Below the pieces are notes generated by a model, which saw only the letters and a list, made by a program, of their open reading frames with translations, searched no databases and was not told the origin of the DNA. From NCBI RefSeq assembly GCF_002797875.1, contig NZ_PGFC01000007.1, forward strand, positions 22,151-86,150: a stretch of DNA of 64,000 nucleotides, in the 5' to 3' direction. The position numbers were made by a program, and so were the translations under genes. Below, one piece after another: positions 38,537 through 49,039 of this stretch (position 1 is its first letter; each line of letters starts with the position of its first letter). The stretch is from Pseudoscardovia suis. GTDB lineage: Bacteria > Actinomycetota > Actinomycetes > Actinomycetales > Bifidobacteriaceae.

Positions 38537-41112
38537 TGGACAGCAGGACGAAAGCATGGCATCGGGTGACGCGCACCCTCCTCACGTTGGACGAAGACCA
38601 GGCGCGAACACGCGCCAACACGGCAAGCGCGCTCATGGCCGGCACGACCCTCCTATTGACACGCACGGGAAGCCAACCACCCGAGGAATGGTTGTACGGG
38701 GAGACGGAGCAAGTGGAGAAAGCCGGCAGGCTCATCGGCTTCCAAACGACCCGTCTGGAGGATGATGCCTATCCGCCGCTCCCACCGGCCGTGGGACATG
38801 CACGGCATGCGACCGTCCCATGGCGTGCCCGTCTCAACAGTGTGAACGGATTGGAGAAAATCCGGGAACGCGGAAGCGAACTGAGACGCAGCGTGGAAAC
38901 ACTCATGCCACCCGACTCGTATGTGAGCGTCACCATGCGCCGGCGCGGCCTATTGGAACAATCACGCATCCGCGACTGGGTGGCGGACGAAGGCAACACC
39001 GTGGAGGATGAGAACGACTTGGTGAAAGCGAACGCCTTGTGCGCGCGCATCACCACCGGGTGCGCTGACCCGAATCAGGCGAAGGGATTCGCGGCGAACG
39101 TCGGACAAGCGGTCAGCAGTCTGAGCGACATGGGTGAGAAGACGAGCCTGCCGTGTGCGGGACTGCCCGCCGCCCTCACTCTGGGGGGAATGCTGTGCGT
39201 GCTGCTCACGGTGTGCGCGCCATGGGGGCGGAAGCCCATGCTCATCCCCTTGGCGTTCTCCCTCATCCACTTGCTTGTGACAGGCGTGATGCGTCTCATG
39301 GGCGTACACCCGTCCGATTGGTGGATCCTCCCACCACTATTGCTCGCAGGAGCGGTCATGCTGGGTGTCGCATGGACGCCACCCATCTGGCTTCCCCTCC
39401 CCCTGCTTCCTTTCCTCTTGTTCGCAGTATTCCGATGGTCGAGGCGCAGCCTGTGGGATGACATCATGGAACGCCCCCGCACACGCATCACCCCTCCAAG
39501 CCATCGCAAGGCTGCGGGCAGTGACAAGGAGACACGGCTCGGCATGCTTGACATGAGGAGACAGGTCGAGGATTACCCGTTGCAACGCAGTACGCTGATC
39601 CTCCCGCCCGGCATCGTGACGAGCCTCGCGCTGCCCGTGGATGACAGTGTCGCGGCACGCCAGGAAACACATCCAGTGCCGGACGTGCTCTCCCACGACG
39701 GCGTGCCGTTGGGAACCGACCAGACGGGACGCACCGGGCATATTCCCGCCGACCAACTGTACAAGGGTGTCGCCATCACCGGCGAACAGGGCAGCGGCAA
39801 AAGCGTCCTCACCTACGGTTTCATGCAATGGGCGTTGGCGCACCGGGATGACACTCCCGGCAGCATCTGGGGACAAGATAGCAGTGTCATCGACTTCGCC
39901 ATGAAGGACGATCATGCTATCACGGCGATGAACCGCTGGCATGCCAAGCACGGCACGCCATCATCCCGCACCGTCACCTACTTGGCGGACGAACGGTATG
40001 CGACGCTCGACATGTGCGGCTTGTTGGATGGGTTGGATGCGGCGCGCACCGCGACAGGCATCGCAGCAGCCATGCAGTATTCGTTCGATGACGGCGATAT
40101 CCGCAATGACTCCCTCGACGTGATAGCGAACGCGATGACGATAGCCATCACAGCGACACGCTACCAGTTGGCGCACGGCAAGCTCACCAGTCACTCGCCC
40201 GACCAACCCCTGCCATTGGGGGAACGCATCCGCCGCCTGTCACAGGACACGGAATGCTTCGGCTGCGAACAAGCGCACGAACAGAAAAGCCCCATCGGAT
40301 GGGCACTCATGGCCTTGTGCGGGTCGGACGGACAGGTGGGAAGCGCACGCGCATTAGGCAAGGTGATGCGCGCCCTCGCAGTGGAACAGCCGTGCGACGA
40401 CACGGTTCAGGCTGCGCGCGCCGCCGAACAGTTGTACGGGCGTCCGGACAGCAAGGGTCGCAACACGGTGAACGACCGCACGCTGTTGGAAAGGACGAAC
40501 GCGAGCCGCAACAAGGTACGCCAGTTCATGGCATGCGAACACGTGTTCACGCCACGCCGCGGCAAACTCACATGGCGTGGACTGCTGGGCACTCCCGGCG
40601 AATACCATGTCGTGCTCGCCCCGCATGACGGGCGGAGCCTGCCGGAACGCATGGACAGGATACTCGGCGCATGGCTCATGTACCGCATGTGGAACACGAT
40701 GACGGGCATGTGCCAAGGCTGGCAGGCGCAAGGCAGGCATGTGATGCTTGTATGCGACGAGCTGAGCATGCTTGCGAACTCGGACGACCGCATACTATGC
40801 CAGTTGCATGAGCAGGGCAGGTCGTTCGGCCTGATCCTCGTGTTCGCCACGCAGTACGTACAGCAGTTCTCACCGGGGCTGATGCGCAGTTTCACCGGGT
40901 ACGGCACGTATGTGACGTTCAACACGAGCGACCCGGAGGTCGCGCAGACAGCCGCAGACAGGTTGACGGATTCGGATGGCGCGGACGGGTGGACGCGGGG
41001 CGCGGTGGTGAACCTTCCGGCTCATTGGGCTGCGGTGAGGACGCGCACCGTGGAGCAGACGCAGCCGTCGTTCCTCGTGCACGTGCATGATTTCGAATCC
41101 GACCCGGCTTGA
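38536..41112 (+). CDS. VirD4/TraG-like coupling ATPase
   Basis: 858 aa. Membrane helices lie between about residues 211 and 298. The motor domain has Walker A GEQGSGKS (about 416-423) and Walker B VMLVCDEL (about 736-743) followed by LHEQGRSFGLILVFATQYVQQF, a typical sensor region of conjugative ATPases. Anchored motors of this kind bring the DNA-protein substrate to the secretion channel. It starts in a TGATG overlap with the gene before it. A VirB4-like assignment is less likely because a clear VirB4 follows. Confidence 0.8.
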   Translation: MDSRTKAWHRVTRTLLTLDEDQARTRANTASALMAGTTLLLTRTGSQPPEEWLYGETEQVEKAGRLIGFQTTRLEDDAYPPLPPAVGHARHATVPWRARLNSVNGLEKIRERGSELRRSVETLMPPDSYVSVTMRRRGLLEQSRIRDWVADEGNTVEDENDLVKANALCARITTGCADPNQAKGFAANVGQAVSSLSDMGEKTSLPCAGLPAALTLGGMLCVLLTVCAPWGRKPMLIPLAFSLIHLLVTGVMRLMGVHPSDWWILPPLLLAGAVMLGVAWTPPIWLPLPLLPFLLFAVFRWSRRSLWDDIMERPRTRITPPSHRKAAGSDKETRLGMLDMRRQVEDYPLQRSTLILPPGIVTSLALPVDDSVAARQETHPVPDVLSHDGVPLGTDQTGRTGHIPADQLYKGVAITGEQGSGKSVLTYGFMQWALAHRDDTPGSIWGQDSSVIDFAMKDDHAITAMNRWHAKHGTPSSRTVTYLADERYATLDMCGLLDGLDAARTATGIAAAMQYSFDDGDIRNDSLDVIANAMTIAITATRYQLAHGKLTSHSPDQPLPLGERIRRLSQDTECFGCEQAHEQKSPIGWALMALCGSDGQVGSARALGKVMRALAVEQPCDDTVQAARAAEQLYGRPDSKGRNTVNDRTLLERTNASRNKVRQFMACEHVFTPRRGKLTWRGLLGTPGEYHVVLAPHDGRSLPERMDRILGAWLMYRMWNTMTGMCQGWQAQGRHVMLVCDELSMLANSDDRILCQLHEQGRSFGLILVFATQYVQQFSPGLMRSFTGYGTYVTFNTSDPEVAQTAADRLTDSDGADGWTRGAVVNLPAHWAAVRTRTVEQTQPSFLVHVHDFESDPA

Positions 41113-41215
41113 TTTTACCGTGCGGGCAGGCTGTAACACCCGGTTTCCGTAGTATTGTTGGTGGTGTGCAAGGTGTCTTGCATTTCCTTGTTTCCTTGAA
41201 TGATTGGAGTCGATC

Positions 41216-41605
41216 ATGGGTATGGTTTCGAATGCCGCGCTTGGAGTCACGGCGAAGACGATGGTGATGGCCGGCGGTTCGGGTGGCGATGTCAGCAATC
41301 TGAAAACCACGTACGATAAGTTCTTCGGGAGTTTCTGGACCAACGGCATCGGCCAGTTCCTCAAGACCGTCATGGCTCTCGTCGCGATCGTCCTCGCAGC
41401 CATGCTCATCCTCGCGCTCATCATGAAGGCAATGGGCAAGCAGAATCAGCTCGTCATGCAATATTCCAACGGCAAGACGATCTTCTTCACCATCCTCTTC
41501 ATCCTCATACTGCTCGCACCAACCCTCCTCGGTCCGGCGCTCGGAGTCGTGGACAAGCTCATCGACTTCCTCAACACGGACAGCAACAAGCTGCTCGGTA
41601 GCTGA
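41216..41605 (+). CDS. Small two-helix membrane protein of the T4SS (VirB2-like candidate)
   Basis: 129 aa. Two membrane helices at about 53-76 (FLKTVMALVAIVLAAMLILALIM) and 91-112 (IFFTILFILILLAPTLLGPALG) joined by a short polar loop, as in VirB2/TrbC pilins and in Gram-positive counterparts. GGAG precedes ATG 41216. The short gene in front of the VirB6-like protein supports this role. Confidence 0.55.
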   Translation: MGMVSNAALGVTAKTMVMAGGSGGDVSNLKTTYDKFFGSFWTNGIGQFLKTVMALVAIVLAAMLILALIMKAMGKQNQLVMQYSNGKTIFFTILFILILLAPTLLGPALGVVDKLIDFLNTDSNKLLGS

Positions 41606-41662
41606 GACACGGGGCCACCGCCCCACACAAGGAGGACACGCCGCAACCACAAGAAGGAACCC

Positions 41663-42061
41663 ATGGGATACTACGCGCCGCCAAGCGAAACAATGGACGA
41701 CATCACCAGCGTCAGCTGCCCCGAACGCATGGAGAAAACCAACACCATACGCCTGACGAAAAACACGGAGATACGCTCCAAAACCCTCCTGTTCCTCATC
41801 GGCGGTGCCGTCACGGGACTCCTCATAGCCATCCTCCTGTGGGGCGTCCTCCACCAGTACGGCGCCATCTTCGTCGTCGCCGGAGGCGCACTCGGACCGT
41901 TCATGGGAGTCGGCACCGTCAAGGACGCGACACACGAACTCAGGTGGAAACGAGCCCTCCGCCGCCTCCAATCCACGCGCGTGGACGGCAAAGTGTTCCT
42001 CCCCAACAGCACGCACGCGGAAAACGTCACACGCATGGAAAAGGCGGTGTTCGTCAAATGA
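41663..42061 (+). CDS. Small T4SS membrane protein (TcpE/VirB3-like position)
   Basis: 132 aa with two membrane helices at about 42-60 and 66-84 and a conserved-looking basic C-terminal tail. AAGAAGGAACCC precedes the ATG, and the stop overlaps the start of the VirB6-like gene (ATGA). Gene order and topology fit a TcpE/PrgI or VirB3 equivalent, but sequence motifs do not decide. Confidence 0.5.
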   Translation: MGYYAPPSETMDDITSVSCPERMEKTNTIRLTKNTEIRSKTLLFLIGGAVTGLLIAILLWGVLHQYGAIFVVAGGALGPFMGVGTVKDATHELRWKRALRRLQSTRVDGKVFLPNSTHAENVTRMEKAVFVK

Positions 42062-45000
42062 ACCGACGCTCCCCCGGCATGCCGCGCGCATGGCATCTGC
42101 CCATCATCCTCCTGCTGCTCGCCCTGCTCACAGCCGTCTGCACGCCACCCGCATGGGCTGCACCCGACCCGCACAGCGATCCGGCAACGCAGGATGGCAC
42201 TCATACGGTCACCGCCCTGTGCGCGACAGGCGGCAGCGGATCGAGCACCGACCCCACGTGGTGCCTCCCATCAGGACGGTGGGGCGACAAGGTCAGCTCC
42301 GTCGACATCCGCACCGAGGATGCGAAAGGGTTCAGCAGCATCGGCAAAACGCTGTACAACACCACCCAGACGATGAAACTCGCCCTGCCGAACATGGTGC
42401 TGCAATTCACGCAGATCTTCTGGCGCAGCGCCATCAGCTTCGCGGATTTCGCCGCAAGCTTCGGAACCAGCAGCAGCGGCACGAACATGAACGGGTTCTA
42501 CGCGCGCCTCGACAAAAGCGCGGGCACGCTCGCACAGAACTTCCTCAACGGCGCGCTGCCCGCAGTGTTCACCATCCTCGCGATCTTCGGCATCCTCATG
42601 GCAAGCGTATGGGGCAAAGGCACCGTCGCCAGCAGCAGCAAACGCCTCGCAGCCACCATCCTGTGCATCACGGCGCTCACCGTGACCAGCACCGCCGCGA
42701 TGCACAGCACGGAGAACGGTCCGGCGAAAGGAAGCCCATGGTGGGTGGTGCAGACCGCGAACAACGCCGTCAACAAAATGACCGTGGGACTCGACCTAGG
42801 GGGTGCGCTCACCGAAGGCAATTCGAACCTCATGGCCGTCGAACACAAGGGTAGTGAGGAACGCAACTGTCAGGACTACCTGTGGCAGATGCACAAGCAG
42901 TACAAGGATGCGACGGCTTCCACGGGCACGAGCAGCGCGGTGCTCAACGCCGTGAACCAGTTGTGGGAGGAGACCGCGTTGCGCAACTGGGTGACGATGC
43001 AGTTCGGCAATCCGACGGCCGGATCGCAAAGTTCGAAGGAGGAGGCTGCGGACGCGCAAGCCGTCTACTGTCACGTGCTGGAGGCGAAGGCGGGCACGCA
43101 GACGGAAGTGCAACGCCAGTTGGTGAACAAGCAGATGGGTTTGCAGGTTGATTCGAAGACCGCCGCATGGATTTTCAATGTGAACAATTGGATTGATCCC
43201 CTCGCCCCCAGCGTGTATGGCGGCGGGTCGGAGACGGATGCGCGTGACAACACCGGCAACCGTATCTGGAGGCTCGCGGAATTCTGGGAGACGTGCACGT
43301 CGAAAGGCAGTCAGGACAATGTGACGGCGCGCGACGGCTGGGGTGTGTTCGTGAACAACATGGGTGACAACGGGTCGGGTCCCATCAAAGGCGATGGTGG
43401 TATCACGCTTCGTGTGGGTGGCAATGCGACCAGCAAGGATGGTGAGCTGAGGAGCGTGGAGCCGCCGGATTCGGAGACGGGAGGCATCCGCAGCGCCACG
43501 ACCAGCAGCAGTGCGGATGATACGGCGCGTCAGGATGCGACGACGGACGTGTGCGAGACGGTGTTGCTGAACGGGAACGGCACGAAGCAGTTGCATCGCA
43601 GCCAAGACAAGAACAGCGGCACGGACAAGCAGTCCGGCACGAACATGGGCGACATGGCGACCCTCGGCTGGCGGTTCGACGCGCCCAACGCATCCGCCAC
43701 ATGGGCCGAAGCGAACACAGACGCCTCATACCCACATGTACGCGCAAGCCTCGAACGCATGTACGGCGGCGCAGGCAAGGACACAGGCGGTGCGATAGGC
43801 AGCCTCATCGGCGCAATATGCGACGGTGGCATCAGCATGGTGATGAGCGCCGCGCTCATCATGAGCAAGATCGCCATGCTCCTCATGGGCATCTTCCTCG
43901 TCATCGCGTTCATGGTGCGCGCATTCCCATTCGGCACAGCCGTGTCAAACGTATTGCGCAACTGGTTCAAATACCTGACGGAACTGGCGATGGTCGGCGT
44001 CCTGTACAGCATACTGGGCAACGTCGCCACGGGCATCAGCGCCATCTGCCTGAACCTGACGAGCGGCATGAGCGGCACGTTCTTCTACAACGTGTTCTCA
44101 GGCTGCAGCATGCTCATCGCACTGCTGCTCATCAAAATGTTCTTCGAACACGTGCTGAAGGTGCGCAACCCGTTCGACCTGCGCACGGTGATGGCCGGAG
44201 TGGGTGGCGGCGCCCTGTACGGCGGTCTGACGAGCCGTGGCCGTCGCATGGTGATGGGCAAGGCCATGGACATGCTGCACAACGGCAAAGGCAGGGGTTC
44301 CGGCAAGGATGGTGCCGGTGAGGAGCATCATTCGAAGGACGCTGCGCATGACAAGCCGTCGGGAGGCGAATCCGACAGTTCGGAGCGCCTGGGGGAGGTC
44401 GCGCAGGAGGATGCGGCTGCAGCGAACGGTACCAAAGGCACCGGCGGTACCACGGGTCCGGGTGGTGGAACCACTGGCACTGGCAAAGCCGAAGGCACCG
44501 GCGGAACGGAAGCCGCGGATGCGACCGCCGACCGTACCAGCGGGACCACGGGATCGGGGGATGCACGGGAATCCGCCGATACGCTCGACCAGACCGCACA
44601 GGAGGATGCAGACACGCAGGACGGCGAAACCGATGGCGGCGCGCCCGACATGGAGGACATGTCCACGCCCATCAACGGCATGCCGCACACCACGTCTGTC
44701 AACCCCGATGTGGATGGGGCGGACACCAATCCCGACGACATACATGACGGGCAGGGTTCAGGCGACGCATTGGACTCCGCCGATACGCTCGACCAGACCG
44801 CACAGGAAAACACGGATGCGCAGCAGCAGGATGCCGACGCACAGCAGCAGGCCGGTGCGCAGCAGACCGCCCGCCAACGCTTCGACCGCGCCATGGGCCG
44901 CCACGGTGACCTCGCATTCGCCATGACACGCCCCGCCGCACGCGCCGTCACCGCCGCAAGCAGCCTCATGGACGGGAAAGCCCTCCCGTTCGCCCGAAAA

Positions 45001-45984
45001 GTGAAAGGCACCGTGGCGCACGACATACAGGACGCCGTGGACCGTGGCAAACGCACCTACTCCAAGCAGGAAAACAAGGTGATGCAACACAGGGCACGCC
45101 TCGCGCTCAGACTCCCCGGCGGCATCGGCTGGGTGGGCGAAGCGCTCATGGCGGAAGGCAAGGCGGCGCTCGTCGCACGCAGCCTCACGACCGGCGGCGC
45201 ACGGTTCATGTTCCACACCGCCGTCCCCCGCGCATGGCATGGCATGCGGAAAGCCGTGCCAGCCGCATGGAGGTTCGGCGCACGGCATGCCGGTACGGCC
45301 GTGAAACTCGGTGCGACCGCGCTCATGCTCAGCAACCCCATCACCGCAGGAATGGGTGTGATCGCAGCCGGCAGGATGCTCACCAGCCGCAACGGCAGGA
45401 AGACGGTCGGCACGGTCGTGAAAACCGCCGGCACCATTGCGAAAACCACGGGAAGCTTCGCAGCCGCCGGAACAGCCACCGTCGCCGGTGAAATCCACCA
45501 CCGGTACCTCGAACACAAGAAGGCGGACCGGCTGTCGGAGGATGAGTACAAGGCTCGACGCGAAGAACAGCAGGACATGTACCGCAAGATCCTGCACGCG
45601 CAGCATCTCGTGGACGAACGTCACGAACGCGAACAGGTGGATGAACGCGATTACATGGACATGGGCGCGCACCCCGTCCACCATGAGACGGTCGCATCGG
45701 GTCCGGGCATCGACCCCACGGAATCCGCGTGGGTTGACCCGGACGGGAACGACCACGGAACCTACAACGATCCGTTGGACCCGCATACGCCGCCCATGCC
45801 CGGATGGGCGCGCACATTCCAACAGCAGGCGCAAGACCAGCACAACCGGCAGGCGCAGCCGTCCGTCGCGTCGGACGTCGAAATCCATGTGGATGGCAAG
45901 CAGACGTCCCCCGAAGGGCGGCGACTGTCCCCCGAAGGACAACAGACGTCACCCGGAGGACAACAGGAAAGGAACCAACGATGA
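42058..45984 (+). CDS. Giant VirB6/TrbL-like channel protein
   Basis: 1308 aa. Signal peptide 1-35 (ending AWA-AP), first membrane helices near 150-215, a large outside segment to about 580, then a group of five or more helices at about 590-720 (SMVMSAALIMSKIAMLLMGIFLVIAFMV..), which is the VirB6-like core. Residues about 740-960 are disordered and acidic and include a duplicated SADTLDQTAQE block. The rest is basic, helical and probably cytoplasmic. It should form the inner-membrane pore for the substrate. Start by ATGA overlap with the small membrane gene. Confidence 0.75.
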   Translation: MNRRSPGMPRAWHLPIILLLLALLTAVCTPPAWAAPDPHSDPATQDGTHTVTALCATGGSGSSTDPTWCLPSGRWGDKVSSVDIRTEDAKGFSSIGKTLYNTTQTMKLALPNMVLQFTQIFWRSAISFADFAASFGTSSSGTNMNGFYARLDKSAGTLAQNFLNGALPAVFTILAIFGILMASVWGKGTVASSSKRLAATILCITALTVTSTAAMHSTENGPAKGSPWWVVQTANNAVNKMTVGLDLGGALTEGNSNLMAVEHKGSEERNCQDYLWQMHKQYKDATASTGTSSAVLNAVNQLWEETALRNWVTMQFGNPTAGSQSSKEEAADAQAVYCHVLEAKAGTQTEVQRQLVNKQMGLQVDSKTAAWIFNVNNWIDPLAPSVYGGGSETDARDNTGNRIWRLAEFWETCTSKGSQDNVTARDGWGVFVNNMGDNGSGPIKGDGGITLRVGGNATSKDGELRSVEPPDSETGGIRSATTSSSADDTARQDATTDVCETVLLNGNGTKQLHRSQDKNSGTDKQSGTNMGDMATLGWRFDAPNASATWAEANTDASYPHVRASLERMYGGAGKDTGGAIGSLIGAICDGGISMVMSAALIMSKIAMLLMGIFLVIAFMVRAFPFGTAVSNVLRNWFKYLTELAMVGVLYSILGNVATGISAICLNLTSGMSGTFFYNVFSGCSMLIALLLIKMFFEHVLKVRNPFDLRTVMAGVGGGALYGGLTSRGRRMVMGKAMDMLHNGKGRGSGKDGAGEEHHSKDAAHDKPSGGESDSSERLGEVAQEDAAAANGTKGTGGTTGPGGGTTGTGKAEGTGGTEAADATADRTSGTTGSGDARESADTLDQTAQEDADTQDGETDGGAPDMEDMSTPINGMPHTTSVNPDVDGADTNPDDIHDGQGSGDALDSADTLDQTAQENTDAQQQDADAQQQAGAQQTARQRFDRAMGRHGDLAFAMTRPAARAVTAASSLMDGKALPFARKVKGTVAHDIQDAVDRGKRTYSKQENKVMQHRARLALRLPGGIGWVGEALMAEGKAALVARSLTTGGARFMFHTAVPRAWHGMRKAVPAAWRFGARHAGTAVKLGATALMLSNPITAGMGVIAAGRMLTSRNGRKTVGTVVKTAGTIAKTTGSFAAAGTATVAGEIHHRYLEHKKADRLSEDEYKARREEQQDMYRKILHAQHLVDERHEREQVDERDYMDMGAHPVHHETVASGPGIDPTESAWVDPDGNDHGTYNDPLDPHTPPMPGWARTFQQQAQDQHNRQAQPSVASDVEIHVDGKQTSPEGRRLSPEGQQTSPGGQQERNQR
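44572..44807 (+). repeat. 32-bp exact direct repeat inside the VirB6-like gene
   Basis: 44572-44603 equals 44776-44807. Both copies encode SADTLDQTAQ(E), about 68 codons apart. The repeat allows in-frame deletion or expansion of the acidic linker. Confidence 0.7.
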
Positions 45985-46328
45985 CAGGCACTCTCATCAC
46001 GCTCGCGGACACCGCGACAGGCACGCTCACCGGCACCGCAAACACGGGACTCGGCGTGTTCAACAGCTGGATATTCACACCCACCGGCGCGACACTCACC
46101 CTCATGCTCATCGTGTTCGGCGTACTCGCCGCCATACGCAAGGGCTCGCGATGGGTGACCGTCACCATGCGCATCGTGCTCGTCATGTGGCTCACATGGG
46201 TGTTGGGCGGCATCCTGCAAGCATGGGGCGTGCCCGTAAGGGAAACGATAAGCCTCGTCGGCGGATGGCTGCCCGGCCTGCTGAACAGCATCCTCCAATG
46301 GTTCAGCACGTTGTTCCGCATCGCCTGA
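45981..46328 (+). CDS. T4SS membrane protein, 115 aa
   Basis: Three hydrophobic segments (about 30-52, 60-80 and 88-110) and an ATGA overlap with the VirB6-like gene. The sequence TLTLMLIVFGVLAAIRKGSRWVTVTMRIVLVMW resembles small VirB3/TcpE-type proteins that sit in front of VirB4; the VirB4 gene follows by 22 bases. No recognised family motif. Confidence 0.55.
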   Translation: MTGTLITLADTATGTLTGTANTGLGVFNSWIFTPTGATLTLMLIVFGVLAAIRKGSRWVTVTMRIVLVMWLTWVLGGILQAWGVPVRETISLVGGWLPGLLNSILQWFSTLFRIA

Positions 46329-46350
46329 ACAGGAAAGGAACAATCCCATC

Positions 46351-49035
46351 ATGGCACGAGGCGACGGGTTCGACAGCCCGGAATCGTTCATCAGCCCGCA
46401 CACGGAATACGGGCTGCTCAGGTCCACCGACCCCATGCGCACCGTATGGCTATGGGCGGAAATCCCCATGGAACTGCCATTGCTGGACGGCGCGTCCGAC
46501 ACGCAGAGAGTGAACGCAGCCCACCAGTTCGGCGTGTTCTTCGAAGGCCTGGCATCCCAAGTGACCGTCAGCGGCATGAGATACAGAAGCCTGCTGAAAA
46601 GCCAATACCGGCGTTTCCACATGCTCGCATGCAGCTTCCCACGCCAGTACGAGCCTCCCCGCATCATGCGAGGAAGCGCACTGGGACAATGGCAGGCAGA
46701 GGCATACCGGCGGATGACGGTACAGGACTCATGCGCTTTCATCGGCGTACCCCTGTACACGGGCGGCGACCCGCTCATGCACGGCAACCACAAGCCGCGG
46801 CTCATGCGCCGCATCATGCGAAGCGTCGACCGCATGGCATACGGCTTGCAGAACGGTGCAGCGCAATTCGAAGAATACCTGGCCGACGCGAAGGAAATCG
46901 AACAGGTCATGCTACGCGCCGGCTTCCTGCCGTTCACGCAAATGTACGAGACAGATCCGGGACGGTTCGAACGAAACGTGGCGCGCATGAAATCATGGTG
47001 GTGCCTGAGCGCGTCGAACGCACTGCCCGTCATGGCCGAAACCGACCACATGCACTTGTTCCCGGACACGTTGAGCGCCGCCAGCGCGCAGAACATGTTC
47101 GACGATGACATTCCGTGCAGCCAATGGCACATCCCCCGCAGTTACCCAGCGAGCGTATGCTTCGCACAGTCGAGCGACTTCGATTCGAACAGCCTGTCCG
47201 ACCCGGGGAACCTGTGGGCGGGACGATTATTGGAGGTCGCGACAGGCGGCGGCGCGAACGCCGTGGGTGTGAGCGTGCGAGCCACGGTGGAACCGTCGAA
47301 GATAACGGAATCGGAGATACGCCGCAATGATCGCGCCGTGAACGAAACAATGCGGGAACGGTGGAGCAAAGGGCAGGAGGCGACGGGCGACATGGAGGAT
47401 GCGGCAGAGAACCTCGACTTGCAGAAAAGAGTGTACCGTCACCGTGACGTGCCGCCCACCCTCACTGACCTGAGCGTCGCCGTGCTCGCAGCCGGTAGCG
47501 ACGAGCAGCCTGCGAAAAACGCTGTAAGGAGCCTCGGAGCGGTGCCGGGCATCGATTTCGTGAACATGAGCACGGGATACGAGCAGTTGATGGGGTTCAA
47601 GAGCATGTGCCCGTGTTCGCCCGTCACATACACGCCGTACCAGATGCATTGGAGTGCGAACATGCTCGCGGGCGCGGGCGTGGCGAGCATGGCGAAAGGC
47701 GGCGACCCGCAGGGCGCGCTGCTGGGGTTCACGGAAGCGAACCGGCAGCCCGTGTACATCGGCACGACGACCGTTCAGGACGAGGACAGGAAACCGTTCT
47801 TCGTCATCATCGGTGACACGGGCACGGGCAAGAGCATGGCGTTGGTGAGCCTGTTCGCACAATGGAGCATGATCCCGAGCCGTTCGGGCGGCGGGAACAC
47901 GCCGTGCGTTCTCATCAATCCGAAGCAAGGCAATGATTTCGAGGATGCGGTGCGCGCGTTGGGCGGTGACGTGCGACGCATGGATTCCGACATGGCTGAC
48001 GGCACGTTCGACCCTCTGAACGTGCTGGACGAGCCGGAGCAGGCGAAGAACATGGCGACCATCATGCTTGCGAGCATCCTGAACCCGGAGGGTGGCGCGG
48101 ATTTCGAAACGTCGATCGCAGCCATGCTCACGTATGGTATCCGGCATGGCGCCCGTTGCTGCGGCATCGCATTGCGCATGGCGTGGGAAGCATGGCATGA
48201 GCAACGTGAGGATGCGTTGGATTTGCCGCGTGAAACGGGAGCCGTATGGGATTCCATCCGCCGCGGCCTGTCCTCCTACCGTATGCTGCGTCTCATCATC
48301 GGCACGAGCGACAAACTGGAACCGTTGCGCGTCAGCCAGAACCTGACGTTGATCAACGCGGGCGAGCAGAATCTCGTGCCGGATGACAAGGGTGGACGCA
48401 CGGTGACCGGCCGCATCCAATCATGGGTGCTTCGCATGGCCGTGCTGGGTGCGGGTGCTGCGGTGCGTGGACGCGACGGCATGGTCGGTTTGGACGAGGC
48501 GTGGGTTGCGATGGGTGGTGACAAGGGTGCGGGCAGCACGTTGGAACAGTGGGCGCGATTGGCTCGCTCCCAACGGTTCACACCAGTGTTGGCGAGTCAG
48601 AAAGTGCAGGAGTTCATCGACGCGGGATTGGTGGGTGGCATCAGCCGTGCGCTTCTGCTTGCATTGGACAATCCGCCGGAACGTGACGGGACGGTGAGTC
48701 CCGCGAAGCAAGCGTTGCGCCTGTTGCAGATCGATGATGCGGGCGGGCGTATCCTTGGTCGTATGACGCAGGACCCTGTTCTGGGCAACGGCGAACCGAA
48801 TTACGCTTCCCTGAAGGTGATTCGAACGGCTGTGCGTGATCCGGCGCACCCGGGTGTGGCGCGTCAGCGTGTCGTGCGCGGTTCGGTGGGGTATTTCGTT
48901 GATTTGAAGAATCCGCCGCTTCCTGTGGAAGTGTCGGTGAGTCCGCGTCTGCTGGAGCAGATCAGTACGACGGCGACGGATGTGCTGGCGCGCGAAGCTG
49001 CGAAACGCGGTAATGGGAACAATGGAAAGGATTGA
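46351..49035 (+). CDS. VirB4/TraC-like T4SS ATPase
   Basis: 894 aa, no membrane helix. The N-terminal 450 residues fit the VirB4 assembly domain. Walker A GDTGTGKS is at about 488-495, LINPKQGNDFEDAVRALGG follows, and Walker B MVGLDEAWV at about 711-719 precedes the SQRFTPVLASQKVQEF sensor region. It powers substrate transfer and assembly of the channel. GAAAGGAAC precedes ATG 46351. Confidence 0.88.
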   Translation: MARGDGFDSPESFISPHTEYGLLRSTDPMRTVWLWAEIPMELPLLDGASDTQRVNAAHQFGVFFEGLASQVTVSGMRYRSLLKSQYRRFHMLACSFPRQYEPPRIMRGSALGQWQAEAYRRMTVQDSCAFIGVPLYTGGDPLMHGNHKPRLMRRIMRSVDRMAYGLQNGAAQFEEYLADAKEIEQVMLRAGFLPFTQMYETDPGRFERNVARMKSWWCLSASNALPVMAETDHMHLFPDTLSAASAQNMFDDDIPCSQWHIPRSYPASVCFAQSSDFDSNSLSDPGNLWAGRLLEVATGGGANAVGVSVRATVEPSKITESEIRRNDRAVNETMRERWSKGQEATGDMEDAAENLDLQKRVYRHRDVPPTLTDLSVAVLAAGSDEQPAKNAVRSLGAVPGIDFVNMSTGYEQLMGFKSMCPCSPVTYTPYQMHWSANMLAGAGVASMAKGGDPQGALLGFTEANRQPVYIGTTTVQDEDRKPFFVIIGDTGTGKSMALVSLFAQWSMIPSRSGGGNTPCVLINPKQGNDFEDAVRALGGDVRRMDSDMADGTFDPLNVLDEPEQAKNMATIMLASILNPEGGADFETSIAAMLTYGIRHGARCCGIALRMAWEAWHEQREDALDLPRETGAVWDSIRRGLSSYRMLRLIIGTSDKLEPLRVSQNLTLINAGEQNLVPDDKGGRTVTGRIQSWVLRMAVLGAGAAVRGRDGMVGLDEAWVAMGGDKGAGSTLEQWARLARSQRFTPVLASQKVQEFIDAGLVGGISRALLLALDNPPERDGTVSPAKQALRLLQIDDAGGRILGRMTQDPVLGNGEPNYASLKVIRTAVRDPAHPGVARQRVVRGSVGYFVDLKNPPLPVEVSVSPRLLEQISTTATDVLAREAAKRGNGNNGKD

Positions 49036-49039
49036 AATC

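Noticed and set aside
42058..45984. Antisense and plus-one frames of 200-400 codons in the VirB6-like and motor genes
   Set aside because: High GC leaves many open shadow frames. They are Arg/Pro/His-rich, lack ribosome binding sites and overlap fully with supported genes.
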